A stretch of 64,000 bases of DNA from Achromobacter pulmonis (GTDB lineage: Bacteria > Pseudomonadota > Gammaproteobacteria > Burkholderiales > Burkholderiaceae_B), in contig NZ_POQS01000007.1 in the NCBI RefSeq assembly GCF_002885955.2, forward strand, positions 406,019 through 470,018. Direction: 5' to 3'. Below are positions 8,174-17,402 of the stretch, one piece after another (within the stretch, counting starts at the first letter, position 1; every line of letters starts with the position of its first letter). A model generated the notes under the pieces. It did not search any database and was not told the DNA's origin. It worked only from the letters and a program-made list of their open reading frames with translations. The position numbers were made by a program, and so were the translations under genes.

Positions 8174-9582
8174 GCGCAACCGACTTCACGCAACGCCTGG
8201 TCCAGGCCCTGGGCCCCGACACCGTTCTCACCGCCGAGGCCGACATCGCGCCCTGGCTTTCCGACTGGCGCGGCCTTTACAAGGGCCAGGCCCAGGCCGT
8301 GGTGCGCCCGCGCAGGACCGAAGAAGTCGCGACCTGCCTGGCGCTGTGCCAGCAGGCCGGCGTGCCGGTGGTGCCGCGCGGCGGCAACACCGGGCTGTGC
8401 GGCGGCGCCACGCCGGACGCGGGCGCGGCCAACGTGGTGCTCAGCCTGGACCGCATGAACGCCGTGCGCGCCATCGACACCGTGGCCAACACGATGGTGG
8501 CGGAAGCCGGCGCCATCCTCGGCAACCTGCGCCGCGCGGCCCAGGAAGCCGGCCGCCTGCTGCCGCTCAGCCTGGCGGCGGAGGATTCCAGCCAGATCGG
8601 CGGCAACGTGGCCACCAACGCCGGCGGCGTGAACGTGGTGCGCTACGGCATGGCGCGCGAACTGGTGCTGGGCCTGGAAGCGGTGCTGCCCACCGGCGAA
8701 ATCTTCCACGGCCTGCGCACGCTGCGCAAGGACAATACCGGCTACGACCTCAAGCAGCTGCTGATCGGCTCGGAAGGCACGCTGGGCGTGATCACGGCGG
8801 TGGCGCTGCGCCTGTTCCCGCGCACCGACGTGCGCTCGGTGGTGCTGGCCGCGGTGGAGTCGCCGGCGCAGGCCCTGCAGCTGTTCGAGATCCTGTTCGA
8901 GCAGTGCGGCGCGCGCCTGCAGGCCTTCGAGTACTTTTCGGGCGATTGCCTGGACCTGGTGCTGGCGCACGCCGAAGGCGTGCAGGAGCCTTTCGCGCAG
9001 CGCTACCCGGGCTATGTGCTGGTGGAACTGGCCGATACCGCCGACGAGGCGGCCCTGACGAATCTGCTGGAGAACGTGATCGGCGCCGCGCTGGAGCGCG
9101 GGCTGTGCCTGGACGCGGCGGTGTCGGCGTCGCTGGCGCAACTGCAGGCGCTGTGGAAGCTGCGCGAAGAGATCTCAGAAGCGCAGCGCGCCGACGGTCC
9201 GCACCTCAAGCACGATGTGTCGCTGCCCATCGAACGCATCCCGGAATTCATGGAATCGGCCGAGGCGCGGGTGCGGGCGCTGTTCCCGGACATCCGTCCG
9301 TTCATCTTCGGCCATTTCGGCGACGGCAACCTGCACTACAACCTGTCGCGGCCGGCCGGCGCCGACCGCGACTGGGTGGCGGTGCATGGAGAGGCGATCA
9401 CGGACGCCGTGCTGGACGAGGTGAACCGCTACGGCGGGAGTATTTCGGCGGAGCACGGGATCGGGCAGCTCAAGCGGGCGCATTTCCTGCACAGCAAGGA
9501 CCCGCTGGAGCTGCGCTTGATGCGCCAGATCAAGGCGGTGCTGGACCCGGCCGGGATCATGAATCCCGGGAAGCTTCTGTAG
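8170..9582 (+). CDS. FAD-linked 2-hydroxyacid dehydrogenase (GlcD / D-2-hydroxyglutarate dehydrogenase type)
   Basis: 470 residues with the PCMH-type FAD domain at the front (VVPRGGNTGLCGGATPD near residue 75; SSQIGGNVATNAGGVN near 145) and the GlcD-like C-terminal half (FGHFGDGNLHYN, SAEHGIGQLKR) that carries the metal and substrate site. Family members oxidise D-lactate, glycolate, D-2-hydroxyglutarate or similar acids and pass electrons to a quinone or ETF. It overlaps and follows a GntR regulator. The TAG stop lies inside the left arm of a long inverted repeat. Exact substrate unknown. Confidence 0.87.
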   Translation: MSATDFTQRLVQALGPDTVLTAEADIAPWLSDWRGLYKGQAQAVVRPRRTEEVATCLALCQQAGVPVVPRGGNTGLCGGATPDAGAANVVLSLDRMNAVRAIDTVANTMVAEAGAILGNLRRAAQEAGRLLPLSLAAEDSSQIGGNVATNAGGVNVVRYGMARELVLGLEAVLPTGEIFHGLRTLRKDNTGYDLKQLLIGSEGTLGVITAVALRLFPRTDVRSVVLAAVESPAQALQLFEILFEQCGARLQAFEYFSGDCLDLVLAHAEGVQEPFAQRYPGYVLVELADTADEAALTNLLENVIGAALERGLCLDAAVSASLAQLQALWKLREEISEAQRADGPHLKHDVSLPIERIPEFMESAEARVRALFPDIRPFIFGHFGDGNLHYNLSRPAGADRDWVAVHGEAITDAVLDEVNRYGGSISAEHGIGQLKRAHFLHSKDPLELRLMRQIKAVLDPAGIMNPGKLL

Positions 9583-9764
9583 GATGGGTGCAGCGCGAGA
9601 GCATCCGGGCAAGGAACCGGATGCTCATCGCGCGTAACCCATCGGCCGGCGGGAGCCGGCTTTGTCTCTTGCCACGAAAAACGGCGGCTGGCGCCGCCTG
9701 ATGGGTTACGCGCGTTGGATATTTGAGTTCTTGCTTAAGGACTCTCGCGCTGCACCCATCCTAC
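9579..9764. repeat. Nested inverted-repeat element between two convergent genes
   Basis: Outer arms of 23 bp are perfect inverted copies: 9579-9601 (starts GTAGGATGGGTGCAGCG) and 9742-9764. Inside them is a second perfect 15-bp pair, CGCGCGTAACCCATC at 9629-9643 and GATGGGTTACGCGCG at 9700-9714. Small local hairpins are also present (GCATCCGG 9601-9608 with CCGGATGC 9617-9624; GAGTTCTT/AAGGACTC near 9725-9744). The core AGGATGGGT...ACCCATC resembles a dispersed intergenic repeat I recall from many proteobacteria. It starts in the stop codon of the upstream gene and ends 18 bp before the end of thiC, so it could end transcription from both sides. Confidence 0.85.
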
Positions 9765-9782
9765 GACGCGACGCGCCGCCTG

Positions 9783-11696
<1,914 letters not shown>

Positions 11697-11701
11697 GGAA
11701 A

Positions 11702-11773
11702 GCTCCAAGCGAGTGGTTGGAGCCGATCGGGAAGGAATTTCCGCCGCGCGCGGGCGGACGGAAATACGGCTCC
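11702..11773 (-). promoter_or_regulatory. Expression platform of the thiC riboswitch (mutually exclusive stems)
   Basis: Three complementary segments sit between the aptamer and thiC. On the reverse strand GGAGCCG (11773-11767) can pair with CGGCTCC (11725-11719). The same CGGCTCC can instead pair, through GCTCC (11723-11719), with GGAGC (11706-11702), which contains the thiC Shine-Dalgarno sequence. A further stem, TTTCCG...CGGAAA, lies between. This geometry predicts translational control by hiding or freeing the ribosome site; no T-run of an intrinsic terminator is seen. Confidence 0.6.
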
Positions 11774-11774
11774 C

Positions 11775-11857
11775 AGCATCGGCATTATCCGTACTGGTAC
11801 GAAGGGACTCTCTCAACACGTCGCGGCGTTTAAGCCGCGGCGAGTACCCCTGCACGA
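11775..11857 (-). promoter_or_regulatory. TPP riboswitch (THI box) upstream of thiC
   Basis: On the reverse strand the conserved aptamer elements occur in order: GGGGTACTCG near the 5' end, a variable P3 hairpin (CCGCGGC...GCCGCG), GTTGAGAGAGTCCCTT (the CUGAGA-type pyrimidine-sensing loop), then CGTACCAGTACGGATAATGCCG (the pyrophosphate-sensing helix with GGATAATGCC). These match the THI-box pattern well. A -10-like TATACT lies just upstream (reverse strand, 11869-11864). It should repress thiC when thiamine diphosphate is plentiful. Confidence 0.92.
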
Positions 11858-12047
11858 AAGCGGAGTATAGATGCTGGCGGGCGATTCCGACGAATCGCGG
11901 CGTGCGCGGCCGGCGAGCAGGCTGGTATTACCGCTTTACAATTGGAATCAGACTGCGGCGACACGCCGATTCAGGTTCGGTACACTTTTCAGACGTGCCG
12001 GGCGCGCGCCGCGACCTGGTCTTAGTCCACTTGAGAAGGAATCGAGC

Positions 12048-12602
12048 ATGCAACTTACCTTACGCAAATTGGCGCCCGCCCTGGTTGTCGTGACGTTGGC
12101 GCTAGCGGGTTGCAAGACCGCCCCGACCAAGACCTCCGACACCGGCGCCACCGCGCCCGCGGCCGGCCAGCAATCGACCACGCCCGCCACCGCCGCCAGC
12201 GTGGACTTCTACCTGGCCCACAAGCAGCCCGGCGCGGGCCTGCGTGAAATCAGCCTGCCCGACGGCAAGCTCTACATGCAGGAAGTGCCCGTGCTCACGC
12301 GCGCCGACCTGACCGACGCCGCCGCGCTGGTCGACCGCCAGGGCCAGAACTTCGTGGGCCTGCGCTTCTCCGAAGCCGGCGCGCGCAAGCTCAACGACGT
12401 CAGCTCCAAGAACGTCGGCAACATGCTGGCGCTGGTGATCGACCGCGAACTGGTCGCCGCTCCGCTGATCGGCGAACCGCTGAACCGCGGCGTGCTGGCC
12501 TTCGGCGTGCCCTCGGCCAAGGCCGCTTCGGAAATCGCCGCCAAGATCCGCGGCGACGCCGCGGTGCCCGCCACCAGCACGACGCCGGCCGCCAAGCCCT
12601 GA
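12048..12602 (+). CDS. Lipoprotein with a stand-alone SecD P1-head-like domain
   Basis: 184 residues. A lipoprotein signal peptide ends in the lipobox LALAGC (Cys at about residue 22), then a Thr/Ala/Pro-rich linker. From about residue 75 to 175 comes a region resembling the periplasmic P1 head subdomain of SecD: VPVLTRADLTDAAALVD, GLRFSEAGARKLNDV, LALVIDRELVAAPLIGEPL. ATG at 12048 follows AGAAGGA. It stands alone between thiC (divergent) and an XRE regulator, and ends in a strong terminator. The function is unknown; Asn at position +2 is not present, so outer-membrane delivery is possible. A paralogue-like protein is encoded at 25.9-26.3 kb. Confidence 0.75.
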   Translation: MQLTLRKLAPALVVVTLALAGCKTAPTKTSDTGATAPAAGQQSTTPATAASVDFYLAHKQPGAGLREISLPDGKLYMQEVPVLTRADLTDAAALVDRQGQNFVGLRFSEAGARKLNDVSSKNVGNMLALVIDRELVAAPLIGEPLNRGVLAFGVPSAKAASEIAAKIRGDAAVPATSTTPAAKP

Positions 12603-12616
12603 TCGGCTCGCGCACG

Positions 12617-12642
12617 AAAGCCCGCTACGGCGGGCTTTTTTT
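12617..12642 (+). terminator. Intrinsic terminator after the lipoprotein gene
   Basis: A 9-bp perfect stem AAAGCCCGC / GCGGGCTTT around a TACG tetraloop is followed by further Ts (12639-12642). It begins 14 bases after the lipoprotein stop. UACG is a stabilising UNCG loop. Confidence 0.9.
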
Positions 12643-12676
12643 CGTTTGAAATAGGACCACGATACGGCCCCGATCG

Positions 12677-13129
12677 TCAGCCGCTCTTGCGGCCGCGCGG
12701 CTTGGCGTTGCGGCGGATGCGCAGGACCTGTTCGATATAGGTCTGCGCAATGGCTTCCAGTCCGATGCGTTCGTCGGATGTGAGCGATTCCACCTGGGCT
12801 GGCGATATATTGAAGAACGGCCAGGGCGCATGCGGACGATGCCGGCCGCTGGCGCGCGGCGGACCTTCCGCCACGCCGGTGACCGGTAGCGTGTCGCTCA
12901 GGTCGTACCCGTCCATGGGCAGTTCCATCGGGCCCTTGCCGGTCTCCAGCCATTCGGCTTCGACCTTCAGCACCTGCGCCAGCTTGCGCGAAGAACGGCT
13001 GGAATGCCGCAGTCCGCTCTCATAGCTGCCGATGGCGCTTTGCGAAAGGCGCGCCATACGGGCGAGCGTTTTCTGCGTGTGGCCACGCAAAAGACGCGCA
13101 TGCTTCAGCCGGTCCGAGAATGTCTTCAC
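12677..13129 (-). CDS. XRE-family helix-turn-helix regulator
   Basis: About 150 residues. A Cro/cI-type HTH occupies the N-terminus: FSDRLKHARLLRGHTQ then LARMARLSQSAIGSYESG (recognition helix) and LAQVLKVEAEWLETGKGP. The rest is a short tail without a LexA-type peptidase, ending in a basic stretch (RRNAKPRGRKSG). The start is uncertain: the GTG at 13129 gives a normal HTH N-terminus but has no clear ribosome site; the frame is open further upstream. It is divergent from an orphan winged-helix gene over an AT-rich 86-bp gap, so the two may regulate each other. Confidence 0.75.
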   Translation of the reverse strand: MKTFSDRLKHARLLRGHTQKTLARMARLSQSAIGSYESGLRHSSRSSRKLAQVLKVEAEWLETGKGPMELPMDGYDLSDTLPVTGVAEGPPRASGRHRPHAPWPFFNISPAQVESLTSDERIGLEAIAQTYIEQVLRIRRNAKPRGRKSG

Positions 13130-13215
13130 AAAGCGATTGAAGCGTGGCGTTAGTTTACGTTGGTAGTTATAAATATTACCTAAGTGATAAACGTATTGAT
13201 GGGCAGGAGGACGGC

Positions 13216-13881
13216 ATGCAGCAACGAGGCAGCGTTTTCGTACTCGCAAGCGATGGTGCAGCTCGCGATCTGGTCGCAATGTTGCGCACGTTCCATTGGA
13301 CGGTTTGCGCGTTTGATTCCCTGGCGGCGCTACTGGACGGCCTGCAGGCCCAGATGGTCGATGTGCTGGTGTTGCAGGGCAGTTGGCCGGACGTGGCCGA
13401 GCGCGTGGTTTCGCTGGGCCGCGCGGTGCCGGCGGCGGCGCTGGTCTGGCGGGTGCGCGGCGGCGTCACGGTCGAGCGGCGCATCGCGGCGCTGGATGCC
13501 GGCGTGGACGTCTGCGTCGAAGCCGGCATGCCCGGGCCGGAATGGGATGCCTTGCTGCGCAGCCTGTGCCGGCGCGGGCGCCGGGGCGGCTCGCCGTGGC
13601 GCGTCGACCTGCAGGCCGGCGCGCTGGCCGGGCCTGCCGGCCAGCGCGTGCCCCTGACTGCGGCTGAATGTGCGTTTCTCGTCCGCCTGCTGAACGCGCC
13701 CGGCCACAGGCTGCCGCGCGAAGCGCTGCTGCCCGAGGAAGTGCGCGGCTCGCAGGTCGGCATGCGGCGGGTGGACGTGCTGGTGTCGCGGCTGCGCGCC
13801 AAGGCGCGCCGCCTCAATGTGGAATTTCCGGTGCTCGCGGTGCGCGGCTGGGGCTATATGCTGCTGCCCGACGGCAGTTAG
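13216..13881 (+). CDS. Orphan OmpR-like winged-helix regulator with a degenerate receiver domain
   Basis: 221 residues. The C-terminal half (about 135-219) is a PhoB/OmpR-type DNA-binding domain: VPLTAAECAFLVRLLNAPG, then RRVDVLVSRLRAKARR and VRGWGYMLL. The N-terminal half has the size and strand/helix rhythm of a receiver, but the phosphoacceptor position reads VLVLQGSWPD, with Gln in place of Asp. Classical phosphorylation is therefore unlikely and no kinase gene is adjacent. ATG at 13216 has an ideal AGGAGG five bases upstream. Convergent with proB, 10 bp apart. Confidence 0.8.
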   Translation: MQQRGSVFVLASDGAARDLVAMLRTFHWTVCAFDSLAALLDGLQAQMVDVLVLQGSWPDVAERVVSLGRAVPAAALVWRVRGGVTVERRIAALDAGVDVCVEAGMPGPEWDALLRSLCRRGRRGGSPWRVDLQAGALAGPAGQRVPLTAAECAFLVRLLNAPGHRLPREALLPEEVRGSQVGMRRVDVLVSRLRAKARRLNVEFPVLAVRGWGYMLLPDGS

Positions 13882-13891
13882 CGCCTTGCCG

Positions 13892-15028
13892 CTACAGCAC
13901 CACCAGGTTGTCCCGGTGCATGAGTTCCGGTTCGGTCATGCTGCCCAGAATGCGCGCAATCTGAGACGAAGGCTGGCGCAGGATGCGCCGCGTATCGGCC
14001 GACGAATAATTGATCAGCCCGCGTGCGCATTCATGTCCCTGGCTATCCACGCAGGCCACCACGTCGCCGCGGCCGAACTCGCCTTCCACGTCGGTCACGC
14101 CGATGGGCAGCAGGCTCTTGCCTTCGCGCAGCAGCGCCCGCACGGCGCCGTCGTCCAGCACCACGCGGCCGCGCAGGCGCAGGTGGTCGGCCAGCCATTG
14201 CTTGCGCGCCGACCACACCGGCAGCACGGCGCGCAGTTCGCTGCCTATGCATTCGCCTTCGGCCAGCCGCGTGAGCACGTTACGCTCGCGGCCGGACGCA
14301 ATCACCGTGTGCGCGCCGCTGTGGGCGGCGCGCTTGGCCGCCAGCACCTTGGTCAGCATGCCGCCGGTGCCGATGCCGCTGCCGGCGCCGCCGGCCATGG
14401 CTTCCAGCGCCGGATCGCCGGCCTGGGCGTGCGCCATGAACTTGGCGTCGGGATTCTTGCGGGGGTCGGAATCGTACAGGCCGCGCTGGTCCGTCAGGAT
14501 GATCAGCGTGTCGGCTTCGATCAGGTTGGTGACCAGCGCGCCCAGCGTGTCGTTGTCGCCCAGCCGGATTTCATCGGTGACCACCGTGTCGTTTTCGTTC
14601 ACGATGGGCACCACGCCCAGGCGCAGCAGCGCGAACAGCGTGCTGCGCGCGTTCAGGTAGCGGTGGCGGTCGGCCAGGTCTTCGTGGGTCAGCAGGATCT
14701 GCGCGGTGCGCAGGCCGAATTCGGCGAACGCGGCCTCGTAGGCCTGGCATAGGCCCATCTGGCCCACGGCGGCGGCGGCCTGCAGCTCATGCATCACCGA
14801 CGGGCGCTTGCGCCAGCCCAGGCGCGCCATGCCTTCAGCGATGGCGCCGCTGGAGACCAGCACGACCTGCTTGCCCTGCTTGTGCAGGGCGGCGATCTGC
14901 GCGGCCCAGTGGGCCACGGCGGCGCGGTCCAGGCCGCGGCCTTCGTTGGTGACCAGCGACGAGCCGACTTTGGCGACGAGGCGCTGAGCTTGTGAGACGA
15001 CGGAAACTGCGGGTGATTCGGCAGACAT
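13892..15028 (-). CDS. proB: Glutamate 5-kinase
   Basis: First enzyme of proline synthesis; phosphorylates glutamate with ATP. 378 residues: an amino-acid kinase domain (about 12-265, starting QRLVAKVGSSLVTN and containing NENDTVVTDEIRLGDNDTLGA and GTGGMLTKVLAAK) and a C-terminal PUA domain (about 285-370). This is the full-length bacterial form, expected to be feedback-inhibited by proline. It lies 58 bp downstream of obgE on the same strand, an order common in proteobacteria; proA is not in the window. Confidence 0.96.
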   Translation of the reverse strand: MSAESPAVSVVSQAQRLVAKVGSSLVTNEGRGLDRAAVAHWAAQIAALHKQGKQVVLVSSGAIAEGMARLGWRKRPSVMHELQAAAAVGQMGLCQAYEAAFAEFGLRTAQILLTHEDLADRHRYLNARSTLFALLRLGVVPIVNENDTVVTDEIRLGDNDTLGALVTNLIEADTLIILTDQRGLYDSDPRKNPDAKFMAHAQAGDPALEAMAGGAGSGIGTGGMLTKVLAAKRAAHSGAHTVIASGRERNVLTRLAEGECIGSELRAVLPVWSARKQWLADHLRLRGRVVLDDGAVRALLREGKSLLPIGVTDVEGEFGRGDVVACVDSQGHECARGLINYSSADTRRILRQPSSQIARILGSMTEPELMHRDNLVVL

Positions 15029-15086
15029 GATGGCGGCGGGCTGCGGCGCGGAAAAAAGGCGTAATCGTAAGGACTGCGATTATGGC

Positions 15087-16223
15087 TTATTCGTCGCCGC
15101 TGCGCGGCGTGGAACGCGGGTCGGCGTCCGAGCGCTTGTCGTCGAAGCGGGGGTCCGGCGCCACGTAGCTGCCATCGGCCTGGTCCTGCGCCAGCTGTTC
15201 CTTTTCACGCTCGGCGTCCAGGTAATCCTGCAGCGCGTAGATCAGGTCCTGCGTGCCCTCGCCGGACAGGCCGGAGATGCCGAACACCGGGCCCTTCCAG
15301 CCGTACAGCTCCAGGAAGCGGCGCTTGGTGTCCTCGGGGTCGGCCACCATGTCCAGCTTGTTCAGCACCAGCCAGCGCGGCTTGGCGGCCAGCTCGGGAT
15401 CGTAGCGGCGCAGCTCCTCGACGATGGCGCGGGCATCGGTGACGGCCTGTTCGACCGGGTCCGCATCGGGATCGGGCGTGGACACGTCCACCAGGTGCAG
15501 CAGCACACGGGTGCGCGCCAGGTGGCGCAGGAACAGGTGGCCCAGGCCGGCGCCCTCGGAGGCGCCTTCGATCAGGCCGGGAATGTCGGCCACGACGAAA
15601 CTGCGCGACGGCGAGGTGCGCACCACGCCCAGGTTGGGATGCAGCGTGGTGAACGGGTAGTCCGCGATCTTCGGCTTGGCGTTGGAGATGCGGGTGATCA
15701 GGGTGGACTTGCCGGCGTTGGGCAGGCCGAGCAGGCCCACGTCGGCCAGCACCTTCAGCTCCATGCGCAGGTAGCGGTGCTCGCCTTCCTTGCCCGGCGT
15801 CCACTGGCGCGGCGCGCGGTTCACGCTGGACTTGAAATGGATGTTGCCCATGCCGCCCTGGCCGCCGGCGGCCAGCACCACCTTCTGGTCGTGCTGGTTC
15901 AGGTCGAACAGGACTTCGCCGGTTTCCGCGTCATGGATGACGGTGCCGACCGGCACGCGCAGCGTGATGTCGGGCGCGGCCGCGCCGTACTGGTCCGAGC
16001 CGCGGCCGTTTTCGCCGTTCTTGGCGCGGTGCAGGCGGGCGTAGCGGAAATCGATCAGCGTATTGATGTTGCGGTCGGCCACCGCGTAGATGGAGCCGCC
16101 GCGACCGCCGTCGCCGCCGTCCGGGCCGCCCTTGGGGATGAACTTTTCGCGGCGAAAGCTCGCCACGCCATTGCCGCCTTTGCCGGCGACGACCTCGATG
16201 GTGGCTTCGTCTACGAATTTCAT
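15087..16223 (-). CDS. obgE: Obg/CgtA ribosome-assembly GTPase
   Basis: Essential GTPase that binds the 50S subunit late in assembly and in stress. 378 residues: glycine-rich Obg fold (1-158, MKFVDEATIEVVAGKGGNG), then the G domain with G1 GLPNAGKST, switch region YPFTTLHPNLG, G3 DIPGLIEGA and G4 NKLD, and a charged, variable C-terminal tail. ATG at 16223 gives the conserved start; an in-frame upstream Met would add 26 unrelated residues. It follows rpmA across a terminator-like hairpin. Confidence 0.97.
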   Translation of the reverse strand: MKFVDEATIEVVAGKGGNGVASFRREKFIPKGGPDGGDGGRGGSIYAVADRNINTLIDFRYARLHRAKNGENGRGSDQYGAAAPDITLRVPVGTVIHDAETGEVLFDLNQHDQKVVLAAGGQGGMGNIHFKSSVNRAPRQWTPGKEGEHRYLRMELKVLADVGLLGLPNAGKSTLITRISNAKPKIADYPFTTLHPNLGVVRTSPSRSFVVADIPGLIEGASEGAGLGHLFLRHLARTRVLLHLVDVSTPDPDADPVEQAVTDARAIVEELRRYDPELAAKPRWLVLNKLDMVADPEDTKRRFLELYGWKGPVFGISGLSGEGTQDLIYALQDYLDAEREKEQLAQDQADGSYVAPDPRFDDKRSDADPRSTPRSGDE

Positions 16224-16282
16224 GGTGTCCGTGCGTATGAAAAGTGAGGGCAGGGCGGGACGTCCCGGCCGCTGCCTTGAAA

Positions 16283-16314
16283 CAAAAAAGCCCTGCCGCA
16301 TGCGACAGGGCTTT
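16283..16314 (-). terminator. Hairpin terminator between rpmA and obgE
   Basis: Read on the reverse strand, AAAGCCCTG and CAGGGCTTT form the stem around tCGCATGCGg, and the 3' side runs into six or more Ts. It lies in the 133-bp gap after rpmA. Because obgE continues in the same direction it may act as a partial terminator that lowers obgE below ribosomal-protein level. Confidence 0.8.
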
Positions 16315-16356
16315 GCCGAACGCGGCGGACCGCGTTGCTGACCGTGCTCTTGCCGA

Positions 16357-16617
16357 TTACTCGGCGGCGACGATCGAAACGGTCTGCTTGTTCAACGCGC
16401 CCTTGAAGCCGAATTGAACCTTGCCGTCGACCAGCGCGAACAGGGTGTGGTCCTTGCCCATGCCGACGTTCACGCCAGCGTGGAAACGGGTGCCGCGCTG
16501 ACGCACGATGATCGAACCGGCGGGGATCAATTCACCGCCGAATGCCTTGACGCCCAGACGCTTCGATTCTGAGTCGCGTCCGTTTCGCGTAGAGCCGCCG
16601 CCCTTTTTCTGTGCCAT
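16357..16617 (-). CDS. rpmA: 50S ribosomal protein L27
   Basis: 86 residues beginning MAQKKGGGSTRNGRDSESK, the standard L27 N-terminus that reaches the peptidyl-transferase centre, followed by GVKAFGGELIPAGSIIVRQ and ending KQTVSIVAAE. The start Met is followed directly by Ala, with no cleavable prepeptide as in Firmicutes. It is 34 bp downstream of rplU, in the conserved rplU-rpmA pair. Confidence 0.98.
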   Translation of the reverse strand: MAQKKGGGSTRNGRDSESKRLGVKAFGGELIPAGSIIVRQRGTRFHAGVNVGMGKDHTLFALVDGKVQFGFKGALNKQTVSIVAAE

Positions 16618-16651
16618 GTTTAGCTCCTGCTAAGTGGTACCGAGTCGCTAC

Positions 16652-16963
16652 TTAAGCCGTGATGGCTTCGATGCGGATTTCGGTGTAGTTCTGACGGTGG
16701 CCCTGACGCTTCTGATAGTGCTTGCGACGGCGCATCTTGAAGATCTTGACCTTGTCGTGGCGGCCTTGCGCAAGAACCGTTGCCTTGACCACGGCGCCGG
16801 AGACGAGGGGCGTGCCAACTTTCAGCTGGTCGCCTTCGCCCACGGACAGCACTTGGTCCAGGGTGATTTCTTGCCCAATGTCAGCCGGTATCTGTTCTAT
16901 CTTGAGTTTTTCGCCAGCGGCAACGCGATACTGCTTGCCACCGGTTTTTACGACCGCGTACAT
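16652..16963 (-). CDS. rplU: 50S ribosomal protein L21
   Basis: 103 residues from the ATG at 16963 (MYAVVKTGGKQYRV) to the conserved end RQNYTEIRIEAITA; the motif KVKIFKMRRRKHYQKRQGHR is the L21 signature. The frame is open upstream, but that stretch is the transcribed leader. A strong promoter lies 176-204 bases upstream of the start, so a long 5' untranslated region precedes it. Confidence 0.98.
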   Translation of the reverse strand: MYAVVKTGGKQYRVAAGEKLKIEQIPADIGQEITLDQVLSVGEGDQLKVGTPLVSGAVVKATVLAQGRHDKVKIFKMRRRKHYQKRQGHRQNYTEIRIEAITA

Positions 16964-17167
16964 GGGGTGTTCCTTAAATAGGTAAAAAGGTCCATTTGCC
17001 TGGCCGGCCCTGCTGGGCGGGCTGCGCGCTGTGCCTGCCTGCCGTGCTCCGGATTGCAGGAGCACCACGTGCATCTGGCACAAATCACTCGGCATAAATG
17101 AAACCGACGTAATTCGGCCATTGCTGACCGAATCGAGGATATTAGCCCGAGATGCGCGGAAAGTCAA
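16964..17167 (-). promoter_or_regulatory. rplU promoter and long structured leader
   Basis: Reverse strand: -35 TTGACT (17167-17162), a 17-base spacer, and -10 TAATAT (17144-17139) make a near-consensus sigma-70 promoter. The start site should be near 17132, leaving roughly 170 bases of leader before rplU. The leader has a perfect 7-bp hairpin GTGCTCC/GGAGCAC (17065-17044) and GC-rich complementary segments further down. No reading frame of note is seen in it. It could hold the autoregulatory site known in general terms for L21 operons. Confidence 0.7.
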
Positions 17168-17402
17168 AAAGCGCTTGTAGGGTAAGGGCTTAGGTGTGGC
17201 GTACAGGCTTCATGCGGCATCGCCAGGCCTTGCGCCTTCGGTCCCAGAGTTCCGCCGGGCCGGCCGGCGGCGGCCCGGCGCGCGCCCGCGCACGTTACTC
17301 CCCGTATAATCGCTGGTCGAATCCCCCGGCCTGGTCCGGCGGTCCAGCGGTAAGAGCCGTCACGCGTACACCCTACGGCTCGTTTCACACTCCGGATACG
17401 TC

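Noticed and set aside
13130..13215. A defined palindromic operator in the AT-rich gap between the XRE and winged-helix genes (GGTA...TACC near 13161-13179).
   Set aside because: Only the outer four bases match in symmetry; too weak to list as a site.
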